In this document: in pieces, positions 1 through 8,630 of the stretch
Layout of the letters: each line of letters begins with the position of its first letter
Position numbering within the stretch: the stretch's first letter is position 1
Made by a program: the position numbers and the translations under genes
Assembly: GCA_035575135.1 (NCBI GenBank)
Contig: DATLYE010000034.1
Coordinates: 62,001 to 126,000 of the forward strand
Source of the DNA: JANWXD01 sp035575135
GTDB taxonomy: Bacteria; Acidobacteriota; Terriglobia; Bryobacterales; Bryobacteraceae
Length of the DNA stretch: 64,000 nt
Direction of reading: 5' to 3'
Notes under the pieces: generated by a model
Seen by the model: only the letters and a program-made list of their open reading frames with translations
Database searches by the model: none
Told to the model about the DNA's origin: nothing

Positions 1-2
1 CG

Positions 3-1673
3 CGGTGGGGCGGCCTCACCTTCGAGTTTGTTTCGGACTCCACCATCCGCTGGCAGCTCGAAATCCGCAACCGCCGCGGCGAAGTCTTCACCTATCGCGT
101 CCAGCCCTACCAGGGTGTGCCCGTCAAAGCCTCCATCCCCGCCTCCTTTCTGTTGCGCGAGTACATGAACAACCGCGCCTTCAAGGGATATTGGATCTCC
201 AACTGGGGCAACCATATTGACCTCAGCCAAGTGGTTGCGATCGCGATTCGGATGCACCCCAATCGCCCAGTGACGCTGCGTCTGGGTCCGTTCGCGCTCA
301 CCGCCGAACCGGAACCGGATGAGATCTACCTGGACCGTCCGGTCGTGGATGAGTTCGGCCAGTGGGCGTTGCTGGACTGGCCGGGCAAGATCCATTCGCT
401 CGAGCAACTGCGCGAGGCCTGGAAGCGAGAGGACGCGGAACTGGCCCGCGCGGAGGATTTCGGATTCTGCGACTACGGAGGCTGGAAAGATCGCAGATAC
501 CGGGCGACGGGCTACTTTTACGCAGCCCAGATCGAGGGCCGCTGGTGGCTGGTGGATCCCGACGGCCATTTGTTCTTCTCTGTCGGCATGGACTGCGTCC
601 GCTACCGCGATCCCAGTCCCTTGCTGCCGGGCCGCGAGAAGCTGTTTGCGAAGTTGCCGCCCGGGGCAGGGAAGACCGTGGACTTCTATTACGCCAACGC
701 CCGCTTGCGGTATTCCGAAACCGAGTTCGTGGCGCGGTGGAAGGAAACGGCCGCCCGGCGGCTGCGTTCCTGGGGCTTCAATACGGTGGCCAACTGGTCG
801 GATCCGGCGATGTATGAGGATCCGCCACTACCCTTTGTGACGAACGTGCGCGTGGGGAGGAGCCGGAAGTCGTGGCAAGGCTATCCCGACGCCTGGTCGG
901 AAGAATTCGCCCGTACCGCGGAACAGGACGCTGCCGGGCAGTGCGGGCGCTATCGGGAGGAACGGCGGCTGATCGGCTACTTTATCGGCAACGAGCCTCG
1001 CTGGCCGCAGCGCAGCTTGATTGACCTGATCCTGCGGGACCCCGAACCCTCGGCCACCGGGCAGTTCGTACGGAACTTCCTGCGAGATCGGGGCGACACC
1101 GAGATCGCCCGCGCGGCCCTGCTCGAAGAGCTGAGCCGCAAGTATTTCCGCACCGTGACCGAGGCCATCCGCAGAGCGGATCCCAACCACATGGTGCTCG
1201 GCATCCGCTGGGCAGGCAGTGCGCCGGACCCGGTCTTGCGCGCCAACGACGTCTTTGACGTATTCAGCATCAACGTCTATCGCTTCGAACCCCCGCCGGA
1301 ACAGATCCGCCGCATCTATGAGCTCACCGGGCGACCGGTGCTGATCGGCGAATTCCACTTTGGCGCGGCAGAACGGGGGCTGGCGCCGTCCCTGGTGATG
1401 GTGAAGGACCAGACCGAGAGGGGCGTGGCGTATCAGTATTACGTAGAGCGCGCTGCCGCGCAGGCGCCCGTGGTGGGCGCCCACTACTTTCAGCTTTGCG
1501 ATCAGCCGGCGACGGGCCGCTTCGACGGGGAAAACTACAACCTGGGTTTCGTCAATGTGGTGGATCTCCCTTACAGGGAACTCGTGGAGTTCGCACGCCG
1601 AACCCACCGGCGCATCTACCGTGTCCACTCAGGGGAGTTGCCGCCGGTGGAGCGCCCGCCCCGGGTGCGGTGA
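3..1673 (+). CDS. GH50-like (beta-agarase-type, clan GH-A) glycoside hydrolase, 5' partial
   Basis: The reading frame is open to the left edge, so the protein starts upstream of the window; a GTG at 117 is only an internal codon. At least 556 residues are visible. A beta-rich N-terminal part leads into a segment with 'DEFGQW' and 'DWPGKIHS', then 'GRWWLVDPDGHLFFS', wording typical of GH50 agarases and relatives. Two glutamates fit the GH-A retaining pair: acid/base in 'GYFIGNEPRW' and nucleophile in 'VLIGEFHFG'. Such enzymes cut beta-galactoside bonds in agar-like polymers or oligomers, but the true substrate cannot be read from sequence. It ends about 90 bp before an unrelated reductase gene. 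GH42/GH5-like assignment is the alternative. Confidence 0.75.
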   Translation, partial: RWGGLTFEFVSDSTIRWQLEIRNRRGEVFTYRVQPYQGVPVKASIPASFLLREYMNNRAFKGYWISNWGNHIDLSQVVAIAIRMHPNRPVTLRLGPFALTAEPEPDEIYLDRPVVDEFGQWALLDWPGKIHSLEQLREAWKREDAELARAEDFGFCDYGGWKDRRYRATGYFYAAQIEGRWWLVDPDGHLFFSVGMDCVRYRDPSPLLPGREKLFAKLPPGAGKTVDFYYANARLRYSETEFVARWKETAARRLRSWGFNTVANWSDPAMYEDPPLPFVTNVRVGRSRKSWQGYPDAWSEEFARTAEQDAAGQCGRYREERRLIGYFIGNEPRWPQRSLIDLILRDPEPSATGQFVRNFLRDRGDTEIARAALLEELSRKYFRTVTEAIRRADPNHMVLGIRWAGSAPDPVLRANDVFDVFSINVYRFEPPPEQIRRIYELTGRPVLIGEFHFGAAERGLAPSLVMVKDQTERGVAYQYYVERAAAQAPVVGAHYFQLCDQPATGRFDGENYNLGFVNVVDLPYRELVEFARRTHRRIYRVHSGELPPVERPPRVR

Positions 1674-1766
1674 GCAACGCGATGAGGCATTACACCCGGC
1701 GCCCGTGTTGCGCCTGTGGATTTTCGGCAACCGGTGGTGGGACAATCACGCTTTCGGGAGGAGACG

Positions 1767-2666
1767 ATGTACGCCGTATGCGGAGCCACAGGGAATACAG
1801 GAAGCGTCGTAGCGCGAAGACTGCTCGCTGCCGGGCAGAAAGTGCGTGTGATCGGGCGCAACATGGATCGCTTGCAGCCCTTCGTGGCACAGGGCGCCGA
1901 GGGCGTTGTGGCCGAACTCACCGACAAAGCTGCCCTGGTGCGCGCCTTTGACGGCGTCCGCGCGGTCTATGCCATGATTCCTCCCGACTACGGCGGCGAC
2001 TTGCGTGCCTTCCAGGCCGGGGTCGCAGACGCGCTCGCGGCGGCCATTGCCGAGGCAGGCGTGGGCTACGCGGTGAGCCTGTCCAGCATCGGTGCGGACA
2101 AAGCCGGCGGTACCGGGCCGATCGCCGGGCTCCACGAGTTCGAAAACAAACTCGACGCCGTCGCCAGGCTGAACGTCCTGCACCTGCGGCCGGGCTACTT
2201 CTTCGAGAACCTTCTCATGATGATCCCGTCTATCCGGCAGACGGGAACGCTGGTGGCGGCCTTTCGACCCGATCTGCCCATCGCGATGGTCGCAACGCGG
2301 GATATCGGGGCGCGCGCCGCCCAGGAGTTGCTCAAGCTAGAATTCACGGGGCACTCCACGCGCGAACTGCGCGCGCCCCAGGACTACACATTTAGCGAAG
2401 TGGCACGGATCCTGGGTGATGCAATCGGCCATGACGGACTGAGCTATCGCCAGCTGCCGTACGAGGCGTTCGAGGAAGGTCTGGTGCACATGGGCTTCCC
2501 GAGAACTACCGCGGCGCTTTTCCGTGAGATGACAGCCGCTTTCAACGACGGCCGTGTTGCGGCCCTGGAGCCCCGCTGTCCGGAGAACACGGCGCCCACC
2601 ACACTGGAGCAGTGGGCGCGGGAAGTGTTTGCTCCCGCCTATCAGGGAAAAGGAGCCACTGCGTAG
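1767..2666 (+). CDS. NmrA-like NAD(P)-binding reductase/regulator
   Basis: This is a 299-residue atypical short-chain dehydrogenase of the NmrA / NAD(P)H-binding type. The glycine-rich nucleotide motif 'GATGNTGSVVARRLL' lies at residues 6-20, followed by the strand ending 'VRVIGRN'. The C-terminal half has the usual NmrA pattern with 'LRPGYFFENLL'. No catalytic Tyr-x3-Lys pair of classical SDRs is obvious. I chose ATG 1767 because GGGAGGAG sits about 5 bases upstream; the longer frame from 1716 adds 17 residues unlike this family. Such proteins reduce quinones or small carbonyls or sense NADP redox state; the substrate is unknown. It appears to be monocistronic. Confidence 0.8.
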   Translation: MYAVCGATGNTGSVVARRLLAAGQKVRVIGRNMDRLQPFVAQGAEGVVAELTDKAALVRAFDGVRAVYAMIPPDYGGDLRAFQAGVADALAAAIAEAGVGYAVSLSSIGADKAGGTGPIAGLHEFENKLDAVARLNVLHLRPGYFFENLLMMIPSIRQTGTLVAAFRPDLPIAMVATRDIGARAAQELLKLEFTGHSTRELRAPQDYTFSEVARILGDAIGHDGLSYRQLPYEAFEEGLVHMGFPRTTAALFREMTAAFNDGRVAALEPRCPENTAPTTLEQWAREVFAPAYQGKGATA

Positions 2667-2699
2667 CGCGCCGTCCGGGCAGCCGGTTGCGTCGGGCAA

Positions 2700-3995
2700 C
2701 TACACCTTTTCCGGAACCACGAACGGCTTGCGGTACTCGCGCCGGAACATCCGGTTGGCTTCTTCGTCACCGAGCACCTGCCCGGTGTGCGGGTCCACGC
2801 GCAGCGAGCGGCCAAGCCGGTAGGAAATGTTGCCGAGGTGCATCAGGTCGCAGGAGATCGCCCCTTCCTCCACCGGCGCGTTCAAGTCCGACGTCCTGCG
2901 ACTCCGCACGGCCTCGATGAAGTTGGCCCAGTTGTTGCCGCCTTCGCGCCGTGCCGGACCGGGCTGCTGCTCCTTGCCGAGATACGTCCAGTACTTGTCG
3001 TAGCCGTCAATGGCCATGTAGCCGTTAGAGCCGTAGAAAATGTTTCCGACCGTGTTCCCCGGCTTGTCACCGCCGATTCCCGCCTCGTGGTTGCTGATCC
3101 AGTGGCGTACCTCGAAGACCAGCAACTTTTTCTTGCCCATGCCGTCGAACTCGTAGGTGACCACCATGGTGTTGGGCGTCTCCTGGTCGTCGTCAAACAT
3201 GAAGTGACCGCCCATGGCGCTGACCTTGGTCGGATAGGTCACTCCCAGTCCCCAGCGGCAGATGTCCAGTTCGTGGATGCCCTGGTTGCCGAAGTCACCG
3301 TTTCCGTAGTCCCAGAACCAGTGCCAGTTGTAATGGAAGCGGTTCCGCGTGAACGGGCGCTGAGGTGCCGGCCCGAGCCACAGGTCGTAGTGCACGCCCG
3401 CCGGCACGGGCTCCGGCGGCGTGCGTCCGATCGTGTCACGCCATTTGAAACAAAGACCGCGAGCCATGTAGACTTCGCCGATCACCCCTTCGCGGAGCTT
3501 CTCCATGGCTTCGCGGAGCGCCACCCCGGAACGGCTGTTGGTGCCGTGCTGCACGATGCGGTTGTACTTCTTGGCCGCCGCCACGATCTGGCGCGATTCG
3601 AAAATGTTGTGCGAAAGCGGCTTCTCGACGTACACGTCCTTGCCTGCCTGGCAGGCCCAGACGGTCTGGAGCGTATGCCAGTGGTTGGGCGTCGCAATCG
3701 AGACCGCGTCAATGGATTTGTCCTCGAGCAGCTTTCGGTAATCCACGTAGGCTTTCGGCCGCTTGCCCGTCAGCTTCTCGGCCAGTTGGAGGCGCTCGTT
3801 GAGCACGTTTTCGTCAACGTCGCACAGCGCAGCGACCTCGACATTCGGCATCTTCGAATAGACCTGGATGTGCGCCCGGCCCTGCCCGCGCACGCCGACA
3901 CAAGCCACGCGTACCGTGTCGTTCGGGCTTGCCAGCGATTTGGCGGCCGATGCGGCAGCCGCGGCGGAACTCATCAGAAAGTAACGGCGGTTCAT
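2700..3995 (-). CDS. Gfo/Idh/MocA family oxidoreductase, Tat-exported
   Basis: A 431-residue predicted NAD(P)-dependent sugar-type dehydrogenase. The N-terminus 'MNRRYFLMSSAAAAASAA' looks like a twin-arginine signal (RRYFL), so the folded enzyme with cofactor would be exported. The Rossmann motif 'VACVGVRGQGRAH' follows, and 'VYVEKPLSHN' carries the family's EKP catalytic lysine. The C-terminal Gfo/Idh/MocA half contains 'FWDYGNGDFGNQGIHELD', common in the acidobacterial and planctomycete exported branch. It is convergent with the NmrA-like gene and resembles a second copy at 51.7-53.1 kb. These exported paralogues are thought to act on sugars or glycosides; the substrate is unknown. Confidence 0.88.
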   Translation of the reverse strand: MNRRYFLMSSAAAAASAAKSLASPNDTVRVACVGVRGQGRAHIQVYSKMPNVEVAALCDVDENVLNERLQLAEKLTGKRPKAYVDYRKLLEDKSIDAVSIATPNHWHTLQTVWACQAGKDVYVEKPLSHNIFESRQIVAAAKKYNRIVQHGTNSRSGVALREAMEKLREGVIGEVYMARGLCFKWRDTIGRTPPEPVPAGVHYDLWLGPAPQRPFTRNRFHYNWHWFWDYGNGDFGNQGIHELDICRWGLGVTYPTKVSAMGGHFMFDDDQETPNTMVVTYEFDGMGKKKLLVFEVRHWISNHEAGIGGDKPGNTVGNIFYGSNGYMAIDGYDKYWTYLGKEQQPGPARREGGNNWANFIEAVRSRRTSDLNAPVEEGAISCDLMHLGNISYRLGRSLRVDPHTGQVLGDEEANRMFRREYRKPFVVPEKV

Positions 3996-4055
3996 CGTCG
4001 TCCGGCACTCCTTGCTTCAAATATAAATCAAAGGCGCCCGTGAGGGACTTCAAAG

Positions 4056-4484
4056 TTACGGGGCCTTGCTATGAGGATCGCCGCCGATGCGTTGCACGAC
4101 CTGATCCATAACCGCTTGAGCGTCCGCCACCGCCTGTTCGGCATCCTCCCGCCCGTAGGCTTCCGCGGGAATGATGGGGTCCGGCAGTGCGTCCGGATAA
4201 CGGGTCGTCAAATAATGGCGGTCGAGGCGGCGGCCATGCTCCACGAGCCCCTCGAACCCCGGATCGAAAGCCGTAGCTTCACGAGCTAGCTCGCCCACGG
4301 AATGGATCATCACATGGCGGCGGCCCCGGGAGATCAAATACGCCTTCAGCGCCTTTTGCGCCGCCTGCTCTGCGAAAAAAGCTGCGTAGGCATAGTTTGC
4401 CTGCTCGAGCAACCGTACCGCTTGTGACAGATCATAGCGGGCCTGGCGCAACCATCGCGCTGCCTGCCGCTCCGGATCCTTCAT
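4056..4484 (-). CDS. HEPN-domain protein (toxin half of MNT-HEPN module)
   Basis: A 142-residue all-helical protein of the HEPN type ('WLRQARYDLSQAVRLLEQ', 'AFFAEQAAQKALKAYLI'). A possible R-x4-H ribonuclease motif is R56 to H61 (in 'RRHVMIHS'), although the His is followed by Ser rather than the x-Tyr seen in the best studied HepT toxins. The start ATG at 4484 overlaps the stop of the MNT gene by ATGA, so the two are translationally coupled. A longer frame reaching 4895 runs through the MNT gene in another frame and is not real. Known pairs work as a toxin (HEPN RNase) neutralised by the MNT nucleotidyltransferase through AMPylation. Whether this one is toxic is inference. Confidence 0.85.
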   Translation of the reverse strand: MKDPERQAARWLRQARYDLSQAVRLLEQANYAYAAFFAEQAAQKALKAYLISRGRRHVMIHSVGELAREATAFDPGFEGLVEHGRRLDRHYLTTRYPDALPDPIIPAEAYGREDAEQAVADAQAVMDQVVQRIGGDPHSKAP

Positions 4485-4834
4485 CGTTCTTCTCCGGCGT
4501 CGTACAGCACAATCGCGTCCCGCAGCGCGTTGAGAACGAACGGATTCTCCTGCTCCTGCATCGTGGCGAACTCTTCCGGCGTATATACAAAGACGTCGGC
4601 GGCCACCGGCAGAGCCGGAACCGAAAGCAGCCTCCGCACAAAACGGTCGGTAGTATGTTTGATGACGATCAAGTCCAGGTCGCTTGCCTCGTCCTGCTCG
4701 CCCCGGGCCGCCGATCCGAAAAGTAAGATCTTCTCGACCGGTCCGTAACCGGTGACGATCCGCTCCACGACCTCTTTGAGGGTTTCGCGCAAAGGCAGGG
4801 GGAGCCGCTCGATCTTCGCCTCCGGCACACACAC
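4481..4834 (-). CDS. MNT-type minimal nucleotidyltransferase (antitoxin)
   Basis: A 117-residue minimal nucleotidyltransferase. It carries the complete pol-beta motif: G40-S41, ten residues, then D52-x-D54 ('GSAARGEQDEASDLDL'), the ATP- and metal-binding core. It precedes and overlaps the HEPN gene by four bases, the standard antitoxin-first layout of this type VII-like toxin-antitoxin family. The start is GTG at 4834, with GTG 4828 as an alternative. In characterised pairs MNT transfers AMP groups to a Tyr near the HEPN active site; this HEPN lacks the R-x4-H-x-Y form, so the modified residue may differ. Confidence 0.88.
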   Translation of the reverse strand: MCVPEAKIERLPLPLRETLKEVVERIVTGYGPVEKILLFGSAARGEQDEASDLDLIVIKHTTDRFVRRLLSVPALPVAADVFVYTPEEFATMQEQENPFVLNALRDAIVLYDAGEER

Positions 4835-4907
4835 ATCTTAAATCACGTTCTGCAACGGGGCCTGCAGCCCCCGGGGTACAATCGTCCTCGTACAACCCGA
4901 TTTCACC

Positions 4908-7900
4908 ATGAAGCTCCGGATCTTGGTTTCAGGACTCGCGGTGTCCGGTGCGGCGTTCCTGCTGCTGCGCGGGGCCGATACTTCGGCCGTGCGCGAAGAA
5001 CAGCTGGCGCGCCACCGAAACCTCGGCAAGGCGTACTACGAGAACCCGACCACACAGATGGAAGCCGTCGAGGAACTGCGCAAAGCGCTCGAACTGGCGC
5101 CCGACTCGGCCCGCGACCGGCTGAATTACGGCCTGGCGCTGCTCAGGGCAGGGAAGACCAAAGAGGGCATCGCCGAGCTCGAAAAGGTTCAAAAACAGGA
5201 CCCGAAGCTCCCCCACACCTGGTTCAACCTCGGGATCGCGTTCAAGAAAGAAGGCGATTACGCGCGTGCTGTCCGGCAATTCGAACGCATGGTCCAGCTT
5301 GTGCCTGACGAGCCGATCTCCCACTACAACCTGGGCGTGCTTTACCGGTTGCTGAACCGGCCGGACGATGCGCTTCGCGCCTTTGAGAAGGCCCGCGACC
5401 TGGATCCGAACCTGGCGGCGGCGCGCTTTCAACTGTATAACGCTTACCGGCGGCTGGGCCGCAACCAGGAAGCGGCCCGCGAGCTGCAGATCTTTCAGGA
5501 GATCAAGAAACGCCAGGAAGGCTCGCCGACCCCCGAGGACGTGGACTGGAGTTTTTACGCCGAGCTGTACGACGTCGTGGATCCCCGCTCCTCGGCCGAT
5601 GAGACGCCCGCTCCCTTGTTGCGCTTTCAGCTGCAGAAACTCGCCGGTGCCGCCGACCCCAAAACGGCAGGAACTCTGGTGCTCGATGCCAACGGGGACG
5701 ACCGGCCCGACCTTCTTGTTTGGAGCGAAAAAGGGATCGCGATTTACTCCGGAGGATTTACTGCTCTCGCTCGTTCCGGTCTCGAAGGTGTGACCGGCGT
5801 GATTTCCGTGGCGGCTGCCGACTTCAATAACGACGGTCTTCAGGACCTGTGCATCCTGTTGCCTGCGGGGCCTGCGCTGTACGTCAATCGCAAAGGCCGG
5901 TTTCAGAAAGCGGCCGCCACCGGCCTTCCCTCAGGGCGCTTCGAAAAGGCTGTCTGGCTCGACTACGACCACGACTACGACCTCGATCTGTTCCTGCTCG
6001 GGGATCGCTCCGTGCTGCTCCGCAATCAGGGTGAAGCCGGATTTGCGGACCGGAGTTCGGAATTTCCGTTCGCCCGCGGCCGGGCGCTGGACGGCGCCGC
6101 CTTCCGCCTGATCGCCGACGGCAAAGGGATGGATCTTGTGGTCTCCTACCGGGACCGCTCCGCCGTGCTCTACCGGGACCGCTTGGCCGGCAAATTCGAA
6201 GCGGCCAACCTGGACGGGTTACCCGCCGGTGCTCGCAACCTTGTGGCCGAAGACTTCAACAACGACGGCTGGATTGACGTCGCCGCGGCCTCCGCCGCCG
6301 GCTTGGTGTGGCTGTGGAACGATCACGGACGGTTTCGAGCACAACCCGGACCCACCGGCGGTGGCGGCCTCGCGGCTGCCGATTTGGAAAACCGCGGTCT
6401 TCGAGACGTGGTCTTCGGCGCCGCCATCCACCGTAATCAAGGTGCCGGGCGCTTCGCCTCCGCCAAGACGACCCCGGCTCTGCCGGATGCTGCGGCCTTG
6501 ACCGCGGCGGACTTCGATCTGGACGGGAGGATGGATCTGGCTGCGGTGGGGACGGACGGCGCGATCTACCGTTTGTTGAATCGTACGCCGCTTCAAAACA
6601 CGTGGCTTCGCGTAAAACTCAAGGGCGTCAAAAACTTGCTTCTGGCCCCTGGAGCAGAAGTTGAAGTCAAATCGGGAAGACTTTATCAAAAAAGGATTTA
6701 CCACGGTCTCCCCTTGCTGTTCGGCTTGCGCACGGCCAAAGACGTGGACACCGTCCGCATCACGTGGCCGAACGGGTTAATACAAAACGAACCCAAACAG
6801 GTGGCCGGCCGTGCACTGGCTTTTGAGGAAGCGCAACGCCTCTCCGGCTCCTGCCCCATGGTCTTCACGTGGAACGGCCGCCAGTTCCAGTTCATCGCCG
6901 ATGCCTTGGGTGTGGCGCCCCTGGGCGCCCGCGCCGGCGATGACGCCTATTTCCCGGTGGACCACGACGAGTACGTGCAAATTCCCGACGGCGCACTTGT
7001 CGAAAATCAGGGTTACTTCGACGTGCGTGTCACCGAGGAGTTGCGGGAGGTGACGTATCTGGATCAGGTCCGGCTGGTTGCCGTGGACCACCCCGCGCAG
7101 TTCGAGATCTTCACGAACGACAAGTTCAAGGCGCCGCCGTTCCCTGAGTTCCGGCTGTTCGGTGTGCGGCGCCGCCTCTATCCCGTCGCTGCTCGGGACA
7201 GCCGGGGCAGGGATGTGCTCCGGCATCTGAGCCGTGCGGACCGGCTTTACGCGGCCGGTTTCCGCCGCGACTTTACGGGAGTCGCCGAGCCGCACTCGCT
7301 CGAGCTCGATTTCGGGCGCGAAGCGGCGCGCCAAAACCGCGGCATCCTGGTGCTCCGCGGCTGGGTGGACTGGGCGGACGGCAGCACGTTCTTCCGCCTG
7401 GCCCAGCAGGGACGCGGCGCGTTATTCCTGCCCTACCTGCAAGTCAAAGACGCGCGCGGGCGTTGGCAGACCGTGGTCTGGGACATGGGGATTCCCGCCG
7501 GCCAGCCGAAGACGATCGTCGTGGATCTGACCGGTAAGTTCCTCTCCGATTCCCGGGAAATCCGGATCGTAACCAACCTCTGCCTGTACTGGGATGAAAT
7601 CTTCCTGAGCGAAGACACCGCCGCGCCGCCGGTGCGGCTCACCTCACTCGGCCCGCATGAGGCCGACTTGCGCTTCCGCGGATTCTCGCGCGCCATCATC
7701 CACCCGCAACGGGCACAGCCGGAAATGTTCGATTACGGCCGTGTTTCGCCGGTTTCGATGTGGAACCCGACGCCCGGGACCTACACCCGCTACGGAGACG
7801 TGCGCGAGTTGCTGGAGGCCGAAGACGACCGCTACGTGATCATGGGCTCCGGCGACGAAGTGCGGCTGCGCTTCCGCTCCGCGGATCTGCCCGCACTCCC

Positions 7901-8150
7901 GAAAGGCTGGCGCCGCAGCTTCCTGCTCAAGCTCGACGGGTGGAACAAAGACGGCGATTTCAACACGGCGTACTCCCAGTCCGTCGAGCCGCTACCGTTC
8001 CACGGCATGTCCCGTTATCCTTACCCTGAATCCGAGCGTTTCCCGGACACGGAAGCGCACCGCAGGTGGCGGGAGGAATACCTGACGCGGCCGGCGCGGC
8101 CGCTCATTCCCACGCTGAGCCGGGCCTCGAACGCCGTGAATTCGCAGTAA
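4908..8150 (+). CDS. CRTAC1-like secreted protein: TPR + FG-GAP/VCBS + ASPIC/UnbV + long C-terminal domain
   Basis: A 1080-residue exported protein. Residues 1-27 are a signal peptide. About 35-200 are TPR repeats ('HTWFNLGIAFKKEGDYARA', 'ISHYNLGVLYRLLNRPDDA'). About 250-560 hold FG-GAP/VCBS propeller repeats with DxDxDG-like calcium sites ('DFNNDGLQD', 'DYDHDYDLDLF', 'DFDLDGRMDL'). About 565-640 match ASPIC/UnbV ('GAEVEVKSGRLYQKR', 'VRITWPNGLIQ'). The remaining roughly 430 residues have no fold I recognise and are not part of the usual CRTAC1 layout. The family is abundant in Acidobacteriota and is linked to surface binding or polymer handling, with little experimental data. It is divergent from the MNT-HEPN pair and starts 73 bp from it. 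Confidence 0.85.
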   Translation: MKLRILVSGLAVSGAAFLLLRGADTSAVREEQLARHRNLGKAYYENPTTQMEAVEELRKALELAPDSARDRLNYGLALLRAGKTKEGIAELEKVQKQDPKLPHTWFNLGIAFKKEGDYARAVRQFERMVQLVPDEPISHYNLGVLYRLLNRPDDALRAFEKARDLDPNLAAARFQLYNAYRRLGRNQEAARELQIFQEIKKRQEGSPTPEDVDWSFYAELYDVVDPRSSADETPAPLLRFQLQKLAGAADPKTAGTLVLDANGDDRPDLLVWSEKGIAIYSGGFTALARSGLEGVTGVISVAAADFNNDGLQDLCILLPAGPALYVNRKGRFQKAAATGLPSGRFEKAVWLDYDHDYDLDLFLLGDRSVLLRNQGEAGFADRSSEFPFARGRALDGAAFRLIADGKGMDLVVSYRDRSAVLYRDRLAGKFEAANLDGLPAGARNLVAEDFNNDGWIDVAAASAAGLVWLWNDHGRFRAQPGPTGGGGLAAADLENRGLRDVVFGAAIHRNQGAGRFASAKTTPALPDAAALTAADFDLDGRMDLAAVGTDGAIYRLLNRTPLQNTWLRVKLKGVKNLLLAPGAEVEVKSGRLYQKRIYHGLPLLFGLRTAKDVDTVRITWPNGLIQNEPKQVAGRALAFEEAQRLSGSCPMVFTWNGRQFQFIADALGVAPLGARAGDDAYFPVDHDEYVQIPDGALVENQGYFDVRVTEELREVTYLDQVRLVAVDHPAQFEIFTNDKFKAPPFPEFRLFGVRRRLYPVAARDSRGRDVLRHLSRADRLYAAGFRRDFTGVAEPHSLELDFGREAARQNRGILVLRGWVDWADGSTFFRLAQQGRGALFLPYLQVKDARGRWQTVVWDMGIPAGQPKTIVVDLTGKFLSDSREIRIVTNLCLYWDEIFLSEDTAAPPVRLTSLGPHEADLRFRGFSRAIIHPQRAQPEMFDYGRVSPVSMWNPTPGTYTRYGDVRELLEAEDDRYVIMGSGDEVRLRFRSADLPALPKGWRRSFLLKLDGWNKDGDFNTAYSQSVEPLPFHGMSRYPYPESERFPDTEAHRRWREEYLTRPARPLIPTLSRASNAVNSQ

Positions 8151-8251
8151 GCGCGAAGAAGGAAAAGTTTGCGGGTTGCCTGAGGGGAATGCCCGCTCGC
8201 TGAGGGATTCCCGCGCAGCATGCGCCGCGACGGAAGGGGCGGCGCCTGCGG

Positions 8252-8452
8252 TTACTGGTCTTCCATTGCGGCGGGCGTGGGCGCCGGCGGATGGGCCCGC
8301 CATTCCCGTTCCAGCTCACGGAGCTCGCGATCCACGATGCGCCGTTCGATCGCCCAGCCGGCGCCGGGAAATCCGGCTGCGCGGCGCCGGTCAATCGCCT
8401 CCAGAATCCGCACTCCGCTTTCGAGCCGCTCTCGGATCTGCTGCCGCTTCAT
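8252..8452 (-). CDS. Small charged hypothetical protein
   Basis: A 66-residue Arg/Glu-rich, probably helical protein beginning 'MKRQQIRERLESGVRILEAI'. I chose the start at 8452 because GAGGAG lies 6-8 bases upstream in the transcript; a longer frame from 8482 lacks such a site. There is no signal peptide, membrane segment or known motif. It stands alone between the CRTAC1-like gene and the paralogous pair at 8.6-10.6 kb. It could be a small regulatory or structural protein, or a spurious frame in GC-rich DNA; the ribosome-binding site is the main argument for it. Confidence 0.45.
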   Translation of the reverse strand: MKRQQIRERLESGVRILEAIDRRRAAGFPGAGWAIERRIVDRELRELEREWRAHPPAPTPAAMEDQ

Positions 8453-8630
8453 CCCTGCTCCTCTCGTCGTTGTCAGCTGCATCTCGGGGGACGCGGAAAA
8501 GCGCGATTATAGTGCGGCACGGGGGAGGATGCAAGAGCGTGGTCTGTGTGTGCGTTGTGTACCCTGACACCCAGGTCCCGGGGAGCCGGCGGCCGTCCCG
8601 CGCTTGCGCGAACTCCTACGCTGGCGGCCT

